Shown: positions 29,810 to 38,400 of the stretch, piece by piece
Position numbering within the stretch: position 1 is the first letter of the stretch
Layout: the number at the start of each line of letters is the position of its first letter
NCBI GenBank assembly: GCA_025936045.1
Contig: JAICUB010000038.1
Span: 1 to 64,000, forward strand
Reading direction: 5' to 3'
From: Polyangiaceae bacterium
GTDB lineage: Bacteria; Myxococcota_A; Polyangia; Polyangiales; Polyangiaceae
DNA length: 64,000 nt
Notes under the pieces: generated by a model
Database searches by the model: none
Told to the model about the DNA's origin: nothing
The model's input: only the letters and a program-made list of their open reading frames with translations
Translations under genes and position numbers: made by a program

Positions 29810-30879
29810 GGTTATTCGCGTTGATGGGAGCGGTTGAGTGCGTCGTCGCTTGCACGGTGGGGTGCACCGTCGACAGCACTAGCTCGGAGCCCGTTGCTCA
29901 CGAGAGTGCGGCGGTTTGCTCGGTTCCAGATGCGACTACGGCCGCCGTGGCCGAGCTTGCCGCGACGATCGGCGTCGAGCTTCACCGCTGGGAGATGCTC
30001 GCCGACTTCCGGGTGTACACCGGCTACGGGAACCGATCGATGCTGGGTCTGACCGCAGCGGGGCTCGCTCAGTGCGGCGGCAGCTGCCCGCTCACCTCGG
30101 ACCTGCTCACGCTTCAGGACGCGCGGACGGACCAGACAGTGGTATTCGACGGCGTGTTCCTCAGCGCTTCGTCCTTCGCGTCGACCCTGGTTGCGGGGTT
30201 CGCCAGTCAGCAAACGTGTGTCGGGAACGGACAATGCCCCTATGAGGCGCACGTCCTCGACATCCAGCTTCAGACGCCCGGCACGTGCCAGGACTTCTAC
30301 ACGTATTTGGTCAGCAAGCCCGGTGGCGGGAACCTGAACAACGTCGCGAACCTCGACAACGCCCTCTTCTGGACTGCCAATAACCCGCTAATCGCCTTCC
30401 AGAATACGGCGACGAGCGTCACCATCGATCCCACCGGTCAGCTCAACCCGGTCGGGCAAGCCACGGGTGCCACCGAGGTCTGTCAAAAGGCGAGCTACAA
30501 TAGCCTGGTCGGAACGCCGTGTATCTGCGCAGCGAACAACGTCTTCAGTGACGGTCTGCTTCTGAACGACGATCCCGTCACTCCACGGACCTACTATTGC
30601 CGCCAATCAACGTGTCAGAAAGCCAGTAGGACCAATATCAACGGTCAGGCCTGCAGTTGTTCGGCTCGCAACATCTTCTTGAACGGCCAGTTCAAAAACG
30701 ACGATCCCGTGACCCCAAGCACCTATTACTGCAGGCAGGCGACCGATCTCTGCCAGTCGATTAGTACGCCCTCCGACAATCTGAACGGGACTGCCTGCAC
30801 TTGTCCGGCGAGAAACATCTCGTCGGGCCACCTCTCGAACGCCGGCTCGCTCAGCCCCGACATTTATTATTGCCAGTAA
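29806..30879 (+). CDS. Cys-repeat lipoprotein family member C (three C-terminal repeats)
   Basis: A 357-residue lipoprotein, signal ending VVAC (Cys16) or TVGC (Cys20). Body motifs match member B: VELHRWEMLADF, YTGYGNRSMLGL, AQCGGSCP, LLTLQDARTDQTVV, CPYEAHVLDI and TATSVTIDPTGQLNP. Three Cys repeats follow (ending RTYYC, STYYC, IYYC). A strong Shine-Dalgarno (AAGGGAGG) precedes the ATG. The last repeat and the downstream region are duplicated at 28961-29258. The gene converges on the hepT/mntA operon, with paired hairpins in the 83-base gap. Function unknown; likely outer-surface exposed. Confidence 0.82.
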   Translation: MRLFALMGAVECVVACTVGCTVDSTSSEPVAHESAAVCSVPDATTAAVAELAATIGVELHRWEMLADFRVYTGYGNRSMLGLTAAGLAQCGGSCPLTSDLLTLQDARTDQTVVFDGVFLSASSFASTLVAGFASQQTCVGNGQCPYEAHVLDIQLQTPGTCQDFYTYLVSKPGGGNLNNVANLDNALFWTANNPLIAFQNTATSVTIDPTGQLNPVGQATGATEVCQKASYNSLVGTPCICAANNVFSDGLLLNDDPVTPRTYYCRQSTCQKASRTNINGQACSCSARNIFLNGQFKNDDPVTPSTYYCRQATDLCQSISTPSDNLNGTACTCPARNISSGHLSNAGSLSPDIYYCQ

Positions 30880-31048
30880 GCCGCCGCGCTCACGCGAGGT
30901 TGCGCGCGATCCGAGCCGGCACCGGCTGTCCGCCTAGCAATCGGGCGGCGCGACGAGGGGACTCAGACGTCCCTCTTGGTGGACCAGGTGCCGACCTCTC
31001 GAGCAAACCTCTCGAGGTCGGCGGCCCCCCCGGACGCGGCATCGAAAG
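30746..31048. repeat. Direct duplication, copy 2 (of 28961-29258)
   Basis: The intact copy, 303 bases. It holds the last repeat and stop of lipoprotein C, the convergent intergenic hairpins (30914-30927 and 30930-30948) and the 3' end of hepT. Both genes are intact here, so copy 1 is the derived, broken version. Confidence 0.85.
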
Positions 31049-31391
31049 CCCGCGGCACGTCGAGGCGCGCGTAACCGTGCGCGACGACGTTGCGGAGACC
31101 AACGGCGCGTCGCAACGCGTCCGCGGTTTGCGCCGTGAGGACGCCGTGCTCTTCGAGCCGAGAGAAGCCGTCGGCTAGGCTCCTCGCGGGAACCCAACCT
31201 GCATCCGCGATGAGATGGCTGGCGACGTCGGCGCACACCTGAACCGCGAGCATCAGGTTGAAGCTCACGATGTCGAGTGCGTCGCGATCGGCGGCGAGCT
31301 CGCTGGCGGTGCCGGGCACATGTCGGCGCATCTGAGCGAGACGATCCGAAAGCTCGATGAGATTTGCCGCCAGCAGGTCCTTATCGACCAT
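30963..31391 (-). CDS. hepT: HepT-like HEPN ribonuclease toxin
   Basis: A 142-residue all-helical protein of the HepT/DUF86 class. Near the C terminus RNVVAHGY contains the HEPN catalytic pattern Rx4H and the HxY tyrosine that the partner nucleotidyltransferase modifies in characterised HepT-MntA systems. The ATG at 31391 lies inside the end of mntA (11-base overlap), the usual gene order of antitoxin then toxin. Toxicity by RNA cleavage and neutralisation by polyAMPylation are known for the family and inferred here. Two broken copies of the gene lie upstream at 27.6 and 29.2 kb. Confidence 0.88.
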   Translation of the reverse strand: MVDKDLLAANLIELSDRLAQMRRHVPGTASELAADRDALDIVSFNLMLAVQVCADVASHLIADAGWVPARSLADGFSRLEEHGVLTAQTADALRRAVGLRNVVAHGYARLDVPRAFDAASGGAADLERFAREVGTWSTKRDV

Positions 31392-31794
31392 CCGAGAACC
31401 CGCGTTCGCTGACGCGCTCGAGCCATGCATCTCGCATGCGCCGGAACCACGGGAGGTCCGTTTCGAGCGTGCAGAGAGCATGGAAGCGCCACGACGCTGC
31501 TCGGCCGCTCGCGCTCTCGTACGCAACGAGGGAGTCGCGGACGAGTTGATGAAGCAAGGGTATGTTTGCCTCGGCCAGATCGACGACGTCGACCTCGAGG
31601 CCGAGCTCGGCCGATAGGTCACCGGCAAGGGCGAAGAGATCGACGCCGGGCGCGTCGACCGCGAGGTCTAGGTCGGAGCTCGGCTCTGCCCGCCCCGTCG
31701 CGCGCGATCCGAAGAGGAGCGCAAGCTCCACGCCGCCCCGCTGAGCCAACGCCCGCCGCACCTGCGCCAGGAGGTCCGGAGGGTCAACACTCAT
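31381..31794 (-). CDS. mntA: MntA-like minimal nucleotidyltransferase antitoxin
   Basis: A 137-residue minimal nucleotidyltransferase. LLFGSRATGRAEPSSDLDLAVD contains the GSx10DxD signature of the pol-beta superfamily. A third acidic residue is supplied by EVDVVDL about 40 residues later. In characterised systems MntA adds AMP to a Tyr of HepT and so blocks the toxin. It precedes and overlaps hepT. Start ATG at 31794. Confidence 0.88.
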   Translation of the reverse strand: MSVDPPDLLAQVRRALAQRGGVELALLFGSRATGRAEPSSDLDLAVDAPGVDLFALAGDLSAELGLEVDVVDLAEANIPLLHQLVRDSLVAYESASGRAASWRFHALCTLETDLPWFRRMRDAWLERVSERGFSDGR

Positions 31795-31840
31795 GCATGG
31801 AGCATAACATCGACCGAGCGGCCCGCTGTGCCGCAGGCGT

Positions 31841-31890
31841 GCAGCTCCGTTCAGAAGTCGTCGAAAACGCCACCGACCGCGGCCCCACGC
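31841..31890. repeat. Direct repeat copied from the 3' end of the PEGA/TPR gene, left copy
   Basis: Bases 31841-31890 match 32630-32677 with one indel and a few substitutions. The right copy is the stop codon and last 14 or so codons of the PEGA/TPR gene (minus strand, VGPRSVAFSTT). The left copy lies free between mntA and the nucleotidyltransferase pseudogene, so the two copies bracket about 740 bases. Confidence 0.7.
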
Positions 31891-31978
31891 AAGGGACTGA
31901 CGCCGCCCCGACGACGGACCAGTCCGTCCCGAGGCAATCAGGCGGCACGCTCCGGAGTCCAGTGTTACCCTTTGACGA

Positions 31979-32628
31979 ATGGCCGTGCCTAGCGCGGCAA
32001 GTTTGACGGAGCGGCTCGCCACGGCGCACGCCCTCGACCAGCTATGGAGCGAGACGATGGGCTTGGAGCAAGGCGACACCAAAGGAGGGTCCCTACGTTT
32101 GGTGGCGCAGCTCCTCGAGCGTGAAGGCGTGGCCTACGCGCTCATCGGCGGGGTTGCCGTGCAACTTCACACCGCCGAGCCTCGTACGACTCTGGATATC
32201 CATCTCGCCGTTCGCTCATACGTGGACATTCCACGCGAGGCGTTACTGAGCGCTGGCTTCGAGCACACCGGTCGTCATGGCATAGCGACAACTGGCGGGC
32301 GCCGGGTCCTGGGCCTCTGAAGCACCGCACTGCCGTACAGTTTTCTGCGGAAGACGCTGGTATCGCGTCGGCAGTGGAACACGCGACTCTTGTCGAATTG
32401 CGCGACGGAATCCGCCTGCGTCTCGTTGGCGTGGCCGACCTGTTGGCTCTGAAACTTCAGGCAGCCGAGGAACCAAAGCGGCGAGCAAGTAAACGAGAGC
32501 ACGATGTGGCCGACGTGCTGGCACTTCTCGAGGAACATCCCGACGCAAAGACCGTGGAGTTCCTGGAGCAGCTACATCAGGTACGGACGCGGCTGCTCGC
32601 GATCGGCCCCGATTTCACCGCCGACTGA
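31979..32628 (+). pseudogene. AbiEii-like nucleotidyltransferase, frameshifted
   Basis: Frame one (31979 to about 32280) encodes LLEREGVAYALIGGVAVQLH then TTLDIHLAV, typical of the AbiEii/nucleotidyltransferase-like fold of toxin-antitoxin and abortive-infection systems. It then meets a premature stop at 32318-32320. The continuing homology (SDNWRAPGPGPLKHRTAVQF...LVGVADLLALKLQAAEEPKR...HDVADVLALLEEHP) is in the next frame to 32628, so one base appears to be missing near 32281. The stop lies 8 bases from the 3' end of the PEGA gene. No antitoxin-like partner is seen beside it. Confidence 0.75.
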
Positions 32629-32629
32629 A

Positions 32630-32677
32630 GCAGCGTTCAGAACGTCGTCGAAAACGCCACTGACCGCGGCCCGACGC
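32630..32677. repeat. Direct repeat, right copy, at 3' end of the PEGA/TPR gene
   Basis: Includes the stop codon and final codons of the minus-strand PEGA/TPR gene and matches 31841-31890 in the same orientation. The layout, a gene 3' end repeated on the far side of an accessory gene, is what integration into the end of a gene leaves behind. Confidence 0.7.
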
Positions 32678-33644
32678 GCAGCTCGGCGTGGGGCTTCGAC
32701 TTGTCCTTCTCTTTTTCCTTCGTGCCCGCGGGCCTGGAGAGCGTGAGGTAGAGCGCGATGCCGCCGGTGACGATGGCGGCGCCACCGAGGACGTCGGCCG
32801 CGCCGAGCAGCGTCGACGCGCGGCGCTGCGTCGAGTCGAGTTGGCCACGCGCGGAAGGGTTGTACGTGCTGCGCAGGTGGTTCAGGTCGTTCGCGGCGCT
32901 GATGCCGAGCCCACCGGTGATGGCGGAGCCTACGGCGAGCGCGGCCGTCGCCGACCAGGTGCCCCAGAGCCACGCCGTGCGGTCGCTCGGGGCTTGTGGC
33001 GCGACCACGACGACCGGCGAGCGCTCGGCCGGGGTGGGCCGGATGTCGATGCGCATGCTCTGCGAGTCGCGGCTCGCGAGCGTGATCGCCTCCTCGCGCG
33101 TGTCGAAGCCGTCCTTGTGGACGGTGATACGGTGGTCGCCGGTGTCGAGGAGGAGCGGCTCCGCGAGCGGCGTGGTGCCGGCGAGCTCACCGTCGACGAG
33201 CACTTCGGCGCCCGCTTCGTTGCTCTCGACCGCGAGTTGGGCCGTGCGGGTCGCGAGCATCTCGAGGTCGTCGCTCACGCTCTTTTTGCGGTCCGCGTCG
33301 ATCTTGTCGCCGCCCTCTTTGAGGTACGCCGTGAGCGCTTTGCTGGCACGCGCGTATTCATGCAGCTGAATGCGCACCTGGCCGATGTTGTAGAGCGCGC
33401 GGTAGTTCGGCACGAGCTCGTAGGCGCGGTCGAATTCGATCGCCGCGCGCTTGAACTCACCGTCCGCGTAAAGCGCGAGGCCGGCCTCGTAGTGATCGCT
33501 CGCTTCACGAATCGCGGCTTCACTCGGCGCGCCCGCCGGTGCGGCGCTCGTGGGGGCATCGTCGGCCAACGCGACCCCCGGACTCGCGGCTACGAGCGCG
33601 AGAACGAGAGCGGACGAAACCCACGAATACGGCCGACGAAGCAT
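32637..33644 (-). CDS. Exported TPR and PEGA domain protein with C-terminal membrane helices
   Basis: A 335-residue protein with a signal peptide (about 1-27, ending ALA). TPR-like helices lie at about 45-115 (EAGLALYADGEFKRAAIEFDRA, RALYNIGQVRIQLHEYARA). A PEGA domain (about 135-200) has NEAGAEVLVDGELAGTTPL and HRITVHKDGF. Two hydrophobic segments follow (around 225-245 and 285-305). PEGA proteins are abundant in myxobacteria and are thought to act at the envelope surface. Function unknown. Its 3' end is duplicated near 31.85 kb. Confidence 0.85.
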   Translation of the reverse strand: MLRRPYSWVSSALVLALVAASPGVALADDAPTSAAPAGAPSEAAIREASDHYEAGLALYADGEFKRAAIEFDRAYELVPNYRALYNIGQVRIQLHEYARASKALTAYLKEGGDKIDADRKKSVSDDLEMLATRTAQLAVESNEAGAEVLVDGELAGTTPLAEPLLLDTGDHRITVHKDGFDTREEAITLASRDSQSMRIDIRPTPAERSPVVVVAPQAPSDRTAWLWGTWSATAALAVGSAITGGLGISAANDLNHLRSTYNPSARGQLDSTQRRASTLLGAADVLGGAAIVTGGIALYLTLSRPAGTKEKEKDKSKPHAELRVGPRSVAFSTTF

Positions 33645-33781
33645 CAGACGATGGTAACACGACTCATCGTGCAGAGCGGCGGCTCCTCGATGTAGTCAAG
33701 TGGGTGCTCGGGTCGCACCCATTTCGGTCGCGGCGACCCGCTCGTCAGAACGGCGCGCGGACCGAACCACCCACCCACATC

Positions 33782-34378
33782 ATGAAGCAATACCTCGCAG
33801 CCGCCGTCGTGTGTCTCGCCGCCTTCGTCGCGAGCGCCTGTGGCGGCGACGATTCGAAGAAGGATGCCGTCCAATCGACCGAAGACGCCGAGCGCGCTTA
33901 TTTAGGTCTCGACGCATCGATCGATCGCGCCATCACGCTCGGCTTCGACGGGTTCAACGCCGCTTCGAGCGCCAATATCGCGCCCCAGAGCGCGAACGGC
34001 GACGCCGCCGGCACGATGACCGTGACGGGGCAAGTCGATCAAGGCGCCTCGAGCAACAAAACCATGCGGCTCACCGAGGCGCTCGCCGGCTACGCCGATG
34101 ATCCGAAGCTCGTCTACGATACCGACGCCGCCATGTTGCCCGCGCTCGAGATGAAGCTCAGCATGGTCCCGACCGGCACGCTCACGGGGACGCTCGCGGG
34201 GACCTTCGCCATCAGCGGCGATCTGAAGGGCAGCGTCACACTCAATCTGAGCTTCACGGGCGACCTCGAGCCGGACCCGAGCGACATGACGCACGTCGAG
34301 CGTAAGCCCGGCAGCACGCACATCACCGGTACGGCGACGTCCGGCAGCGATACGTACACCGTCGACGTGACGCACTGA
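33782..34378 (+). CDS. Lipoprotein of unknown function
   Basis: A 198-residue lipoprotein; signal ends VASAC (Cys20), followed by GGDDSKKD. The mature part has a helical start and then beta-rich Thr/Gly sequence (TMTVTGQVDQ, GTLTGTLAGTFAISGDLKG, HITGTATSGSDTYTVDVTH) suggestive of a beta-sheet domain. No known family. The ATG at 33782 is chosen because the signal peptide starts there. It is convergent with the LysR gene 15 bases downstream. Confidence 0.7.
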   Translation: MKQYLAAAVVCLAAFVASACGGDDSKKDAVQSTEDAERAYLGLDASIDRAITLGFDGFNAASSANIAPQSANGDAAGTMTVTGQVDQGASSNKTMRLTEALAGYADDPKLVYDTDAAMLPALEMKLSMVPTGTLTGTLAGTFAISGDLKGSVTLNLSFTGDLEPDPSDMTHVERKPGSTHITGTATSGSDTYTVDVTH

Positions 34379-34393
34379 GCGCGCGCAACGGCG

Positions 34394-35290
34394 TCACGGC
34401 TCTTCGGTCTCGAGCCGCACGCCGACGCGGCGGACGAGGTTCACGAACGCTTGCCGCGACGGCGACGTGTCGCCCGTTCGCCACGCGAGCAGGAGCTCCG
34501 TCGAAGGGGCGCCCGCGAACGGACGGAAGACGACGTCGGCGCGGCGGATCTCGCGCACGGAGGCCGGCAAGATCGAGATGCCGAACCCGGCCGCGACGAG
34601 GCTCAGAATGTCCACCTGCGGCGCCTCCTGTAAGATGCGCGGTGAAAAGCCCGCCTTCTGGCAGAGCGCGACGAGCAGGTCGAAGAAGGCGGGCGCGCGC
34701 GGCCGCGAGAAAAAGACGAACGGTTCGCTCGCGAGCTTTTCGAGCTTGAGCCGCGCGTGCCCGGCGAGCGGGTGGTCGGCGGGCAACGCGATGACGAGCG
34801 GCTCGCGCCGCACGCATTCGACGGCGATCGATTTGTCCGAGAGCGGCCCGCGAATGAACCCGACGTCGAGCTGCCCGCTCTTGATCGCCTCGATCTGACC
34901 CGTCATCGAGAGCTCGCGGACCGTGAGCTCGACGTCCGGAAACTCGAGACGGAAGGCGCGGAGCAAGCCGACGAGCCCGGTATACGCGAGCGACGACGGA
35001 TAGCCGACGGCGACGCGTCCGCGTTCACCCGCGCTCGTGCGGCGCGCTTCGCGCACGCCGAGCTCGACGTTCTCGAGCACGCCCCGGGCATGGCCTAGGA
35101 AGACGGCGCCGGCCGAGGTGAGCTCGATACGGCGCTTGCTGCGGTCGAACAGGCTGAAGCCGAGCTCGGCCTCGAGCCGCTGAATCTGCCGGCTGAGCGG
35201 CGGCTGAGCGATGCCGAGGCGAGCCGAGGCACGGCCGAAGTTCAGCTCTTCTGCCACGGCGACGAAGTAGCGGAGGTGACGGAGCTCCAC
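34394..35290 (-). CDS. LysR-family transcriptional regulator
   Basis: A 298-residue LysR regulator. The N-terminal helix-turn-helix is clear (RHLRYFVAVAEELNFGRAS, LGIAQPPLSRQIQRLE, GFSLFDR). The ligand-binding domain follows from about residue 90 (VAVGYPSS...IKSGQLDVGFIRGP...GFGISILPASV). It is divergently oriented to an RND efflux operon 150 bases away, the usual arrangement for a local regulator. The GTG at 35290 is preferred because AAAAGGA lies at the right distance and the family begins at this residue; an ATG at 35338 is in frame. Confidence 0.9.
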   Translation of the reverse strand: MELRHLRYFVAVAEELNFGRASARLGIAQPPLSRQIQRLEAELGFSLFDRSKRRIELTSAGAVFLGHARGVLENVELGVREARRTSAGERGRVAVGYPSSLAYTGLVGLLRAFRLEFPDVELTVRELSMTGQIEAIKSGQLDVGFIRGPLSDKSIAVECVRREPLVIALPADHPLAGHARLKLEKLASEPFVFFSRPRAPAFFDLLVALCQKAGFSPRILQEAPQVDILSLVAAGFGISILPASVREIRRADVVFRPFAGAPSTELLLAWRTGDTSPSRQAFVNLVRRVGVRLETEEP

Positions 35291-35311
35291 GGCCGGGTCC
35301 TTTTGATACCT

Positions 35312-35334
35312 TTGAGGTATGGAGGCTACCTCAA
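35312..35334. promoter_or_regulatory. Candidate LysR operator in the LysR/RND intergenic region
   Basis: An 8-base perfect inverted repeat TTGAGGTA-N7-TACCTCAA lies 22 bases upstream of the lysR start and about 105 bases before the RND permease start. It contains a T-N11-A type core as bound by LysR proteins. Confidence 0.5.
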
Positions 35335-35440
35335 CCATATATTGGACGTTTGCCTCGCCCGACCCTACGTCTTGGCCCGAGCCCTGACTCGGCCCGCCGT
35401 CGACGGCGGCCCAGGGTGTGATTCCTGAAAGAATTCCGCA

Positions 35441-38400
35441 ATGTGGCTCGTTCGGATCGCCCTCAGGCGCCCTTACACGTTCGTCGTGATGGCGCTGCTC
35501 ATCATGATCCTCGGCGTCGGCTCGATCCTGCGCATGCCGACGGACATCTTCCCGAACATCGACATCCCGGTGCTCACCGTCGTCTTCAACTACGGCGGCC
35601 TCTCGCCCGAGGAGATGGAGAAGCGCGTCGTCACGAACTACGAGCGCGCCCTCACGACGACCGTCAACTCCATCGAGCATATCGAGAGCCAGTCGCTCAC
35701 GGGCGTCGCCGTACTCAAGATTTTCTTTCAGCCGGGGGCGAGCATCGACGCGGCCACCGCGCAGGTGACGGCGATCTCGCAGACGCTCGTGCGCCAGATG
35801 CCGCCGGGCGCGACGCCGCCCTTCATCATCCGCTACAGCGCCGGCAACGTCCCGATCCTACAGCTCGCGCTCAAGAGCGACACGCTGAGCGAGCAGCAGC
35901 TGTTCGATCTGGGCGTGAACTTCGTGCGCGCCGACATCGCGACGGTGCAGGGCTCGCAAATCCCCTGGCCGTACGGCGGCAAGCAGCGCCAAGTCATGAT
36001 CGACATCGACTCGGCGCGGCTCTACGCCTGGGGCCTTTCGCCGCGCGACGTGAACAACGCGCTCGGGATCGGCAACGTCATCTTGCCGTCGGGCACGGCG
36101 AAGATCGGCGCGCTCGAGTACCCGGTGCAGATCAACTCGAGCCCGGAGCTGCTCGACGAGATCGGCTCGATCCCGCTGAAGACGGTGCGCGGCACGACCG
36201 TGTACGTGCGGGACGTCGCGAGCGTGCGGGACGGCAACTCGCCGCAGACGAACATGGTTCACGTGAACGGCCGCCGCTCGGTGCTCATGAGCGTCTTGAA
36301 GCTGAGCGAGGCGAGCACGCTCGACGTGGTCGGGCGCATCAAGGAGATGCTGCCGGGAACGCTCGCGAAGCTCACGAAGGAGCTCTCGGTCTCGCCGCTG
36401 TTCGATCAATCGCTCTTCGTGCGAGCGGCGGTCAACGGCGTCGCGCGCGAGGCGGCGATCGCGGCCGCCCTCACGGCGCTGATGATCCTGGTCTTTCTGG
36501 GGAGCTTCCGCAGCACGCTGATCGTCGTCGTCTCGATCCCCCTCTCGATTCTGGTCTCTTTCGTCGTGCTCGACTTGCTCGGTAACTCGCTCAACGTGAT
36601 GACGCTCGGCGGCATGTCGCTCGCCGTCGGCATCCTGGTCGACGACGCGACCGTGGCGCTCGAGAACATGCACCGGCACATCGCGCTCGGAAAGCCGCTC
36701 GTGCGCGCCATCCTCGACGGCTCGCAGGAGATCGCGCTGCCCGCCTTCGTCTCGACCTTGTGCATTTGCATCGTGTTCGTGCCCGTGGCGTTCATCACGG
36801 GCCCCGCGAAGTTCTTGTTCGTGCCGCTCGCGGAAGCGGTCGTGTTCGCGATGCTCACGTCGTATTTCCTGTCGCGCACGCTCGTGCCGACGCTCGCGCA
36901 TTTCCTCTTGCGCGGGGAGGCCGAGCGCCAGCACGGCGGGGTGCCCGAGGGCAACGGCGTCGGCGCCCGCTTCGTGCGCGCGTTCGAGCGCGGGTTCGAA
37001 CGGCTCCGCAACGGTTACGGCGGCGTGCTCGCGCTCGCGCTCCGGCACCGCGGCCTCACGGCGCTCGTGTTCGCGGGCTTCGTGGCGCTCTCGCTCGCGC
37101 TGTTCCCGCTCGTCGGCCGTGACTTCTTCCCGACGGTCGACGCGGGCCTGATCAAGCTCCACGTGCGCGGTCAACCGGGTACCCGCATCGAGGAGTCGGA
37201 GAAGCGCTTCGCCGAGGTCGAGAAGACGATTCGCACGGTGATCCCGAGCGAGAACATCGACACGATGATCGACGTCATCGGCGTGCCCTACAGCGGCATC
37301 AATCTATCGCTCAGCGAGGGCGCGCTGATTTCCGCCGCCGACGGGCAGATCTCCATCGCGCTCAAGCACGACCATCCGCCGACCGAACAGTACGTGCAAG
37401 AGCTCCGGAGGAAGCTGCCGGGCCTGTATCCCGGCACGACCTTCTTCTTCCTGCCGCCCGACATTTCGACGCAGGTCTTGAACTTCGGGCTCGCCGCGCC
37501 GGTCGACATCCAGGTCGTGAGCGCGCCGGGCCGCGAGGAACAGGCCTACGCCACGGCGGAAAAGCTCGCCGCCGCGCTGCGCGCCGTCCCCGGCGCCGAG
37601 GACGTCCACCTCGCGCAGGTGCCGAGCGTGCACGAGCTCCGCGTCAACGTCGATCGCACGCGCGCCGCCCAGTTCGGCGTGAGCGAGCGCGACGTCGCGA
37701 GCGATCTACTCGTGTCGCTCTCCTCGAGCGGCCAGGTTTCTCCGAGCTACTGGCTCGATCCGAAGCGCGGCGTGCAATACCTGGTCGCGGTGCAGACGCC
37801 GCAGTACGCGGTGGACTCGCTCGACGCCCTCCGCGCCACGCCCATCTCCACGCCGGGCGAGGCCGGCACGCAGCTCTTGTCGAACGTCGCGCACGTCTCG
37901 CGCACGACGGGCCCCGTGAACATCACGCACTACAACGCCTCCCGCACCTACGACGTGCAGGCGAACGTGTCCGGCACCGATCTGGCGTCGGTGGCCAAGG
38001 AAGTGTCGCGCATCGTCACGGACGCGAAGCCGAGCCTGCCGCGCGGCACGACGCTGCACGTGAAGGGGCAGATCGAGAGCATGGAGTCGTCGTTCCGGGG
38101 CCTCACGCTGGGGCTCCTCTTCGCGGTCGTGCTCGTCTACCTGCTCATGGTCGTGTTCTTCCAGTCATGGCTCGACCCGCTCATCATCTTGATGGCGCTG
38201 CCGGGCGCGCTGTCCGGCATCATGTGGATGCTGTTCCTCACGCATACGACGCTCAGCGTGCCGGCGCAGATGGGCACCATCATGTGCGTCGGCGTCGCGA
38301 CGGCGAACAGCATTCTCGTCGTGTCCTTCGCCAACAGCCGGCGCCCGTTCGGCAGCGACGCGGCGGAGGCGGCCCTCGCGGCCGGCATGACGCGCCTCCG

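Noticed and set aside
33539..33781. Longer start for the 33782 lipoprotein
   Set aside because: It would overlap the PEGA gene antisense and bury the signal peptide.
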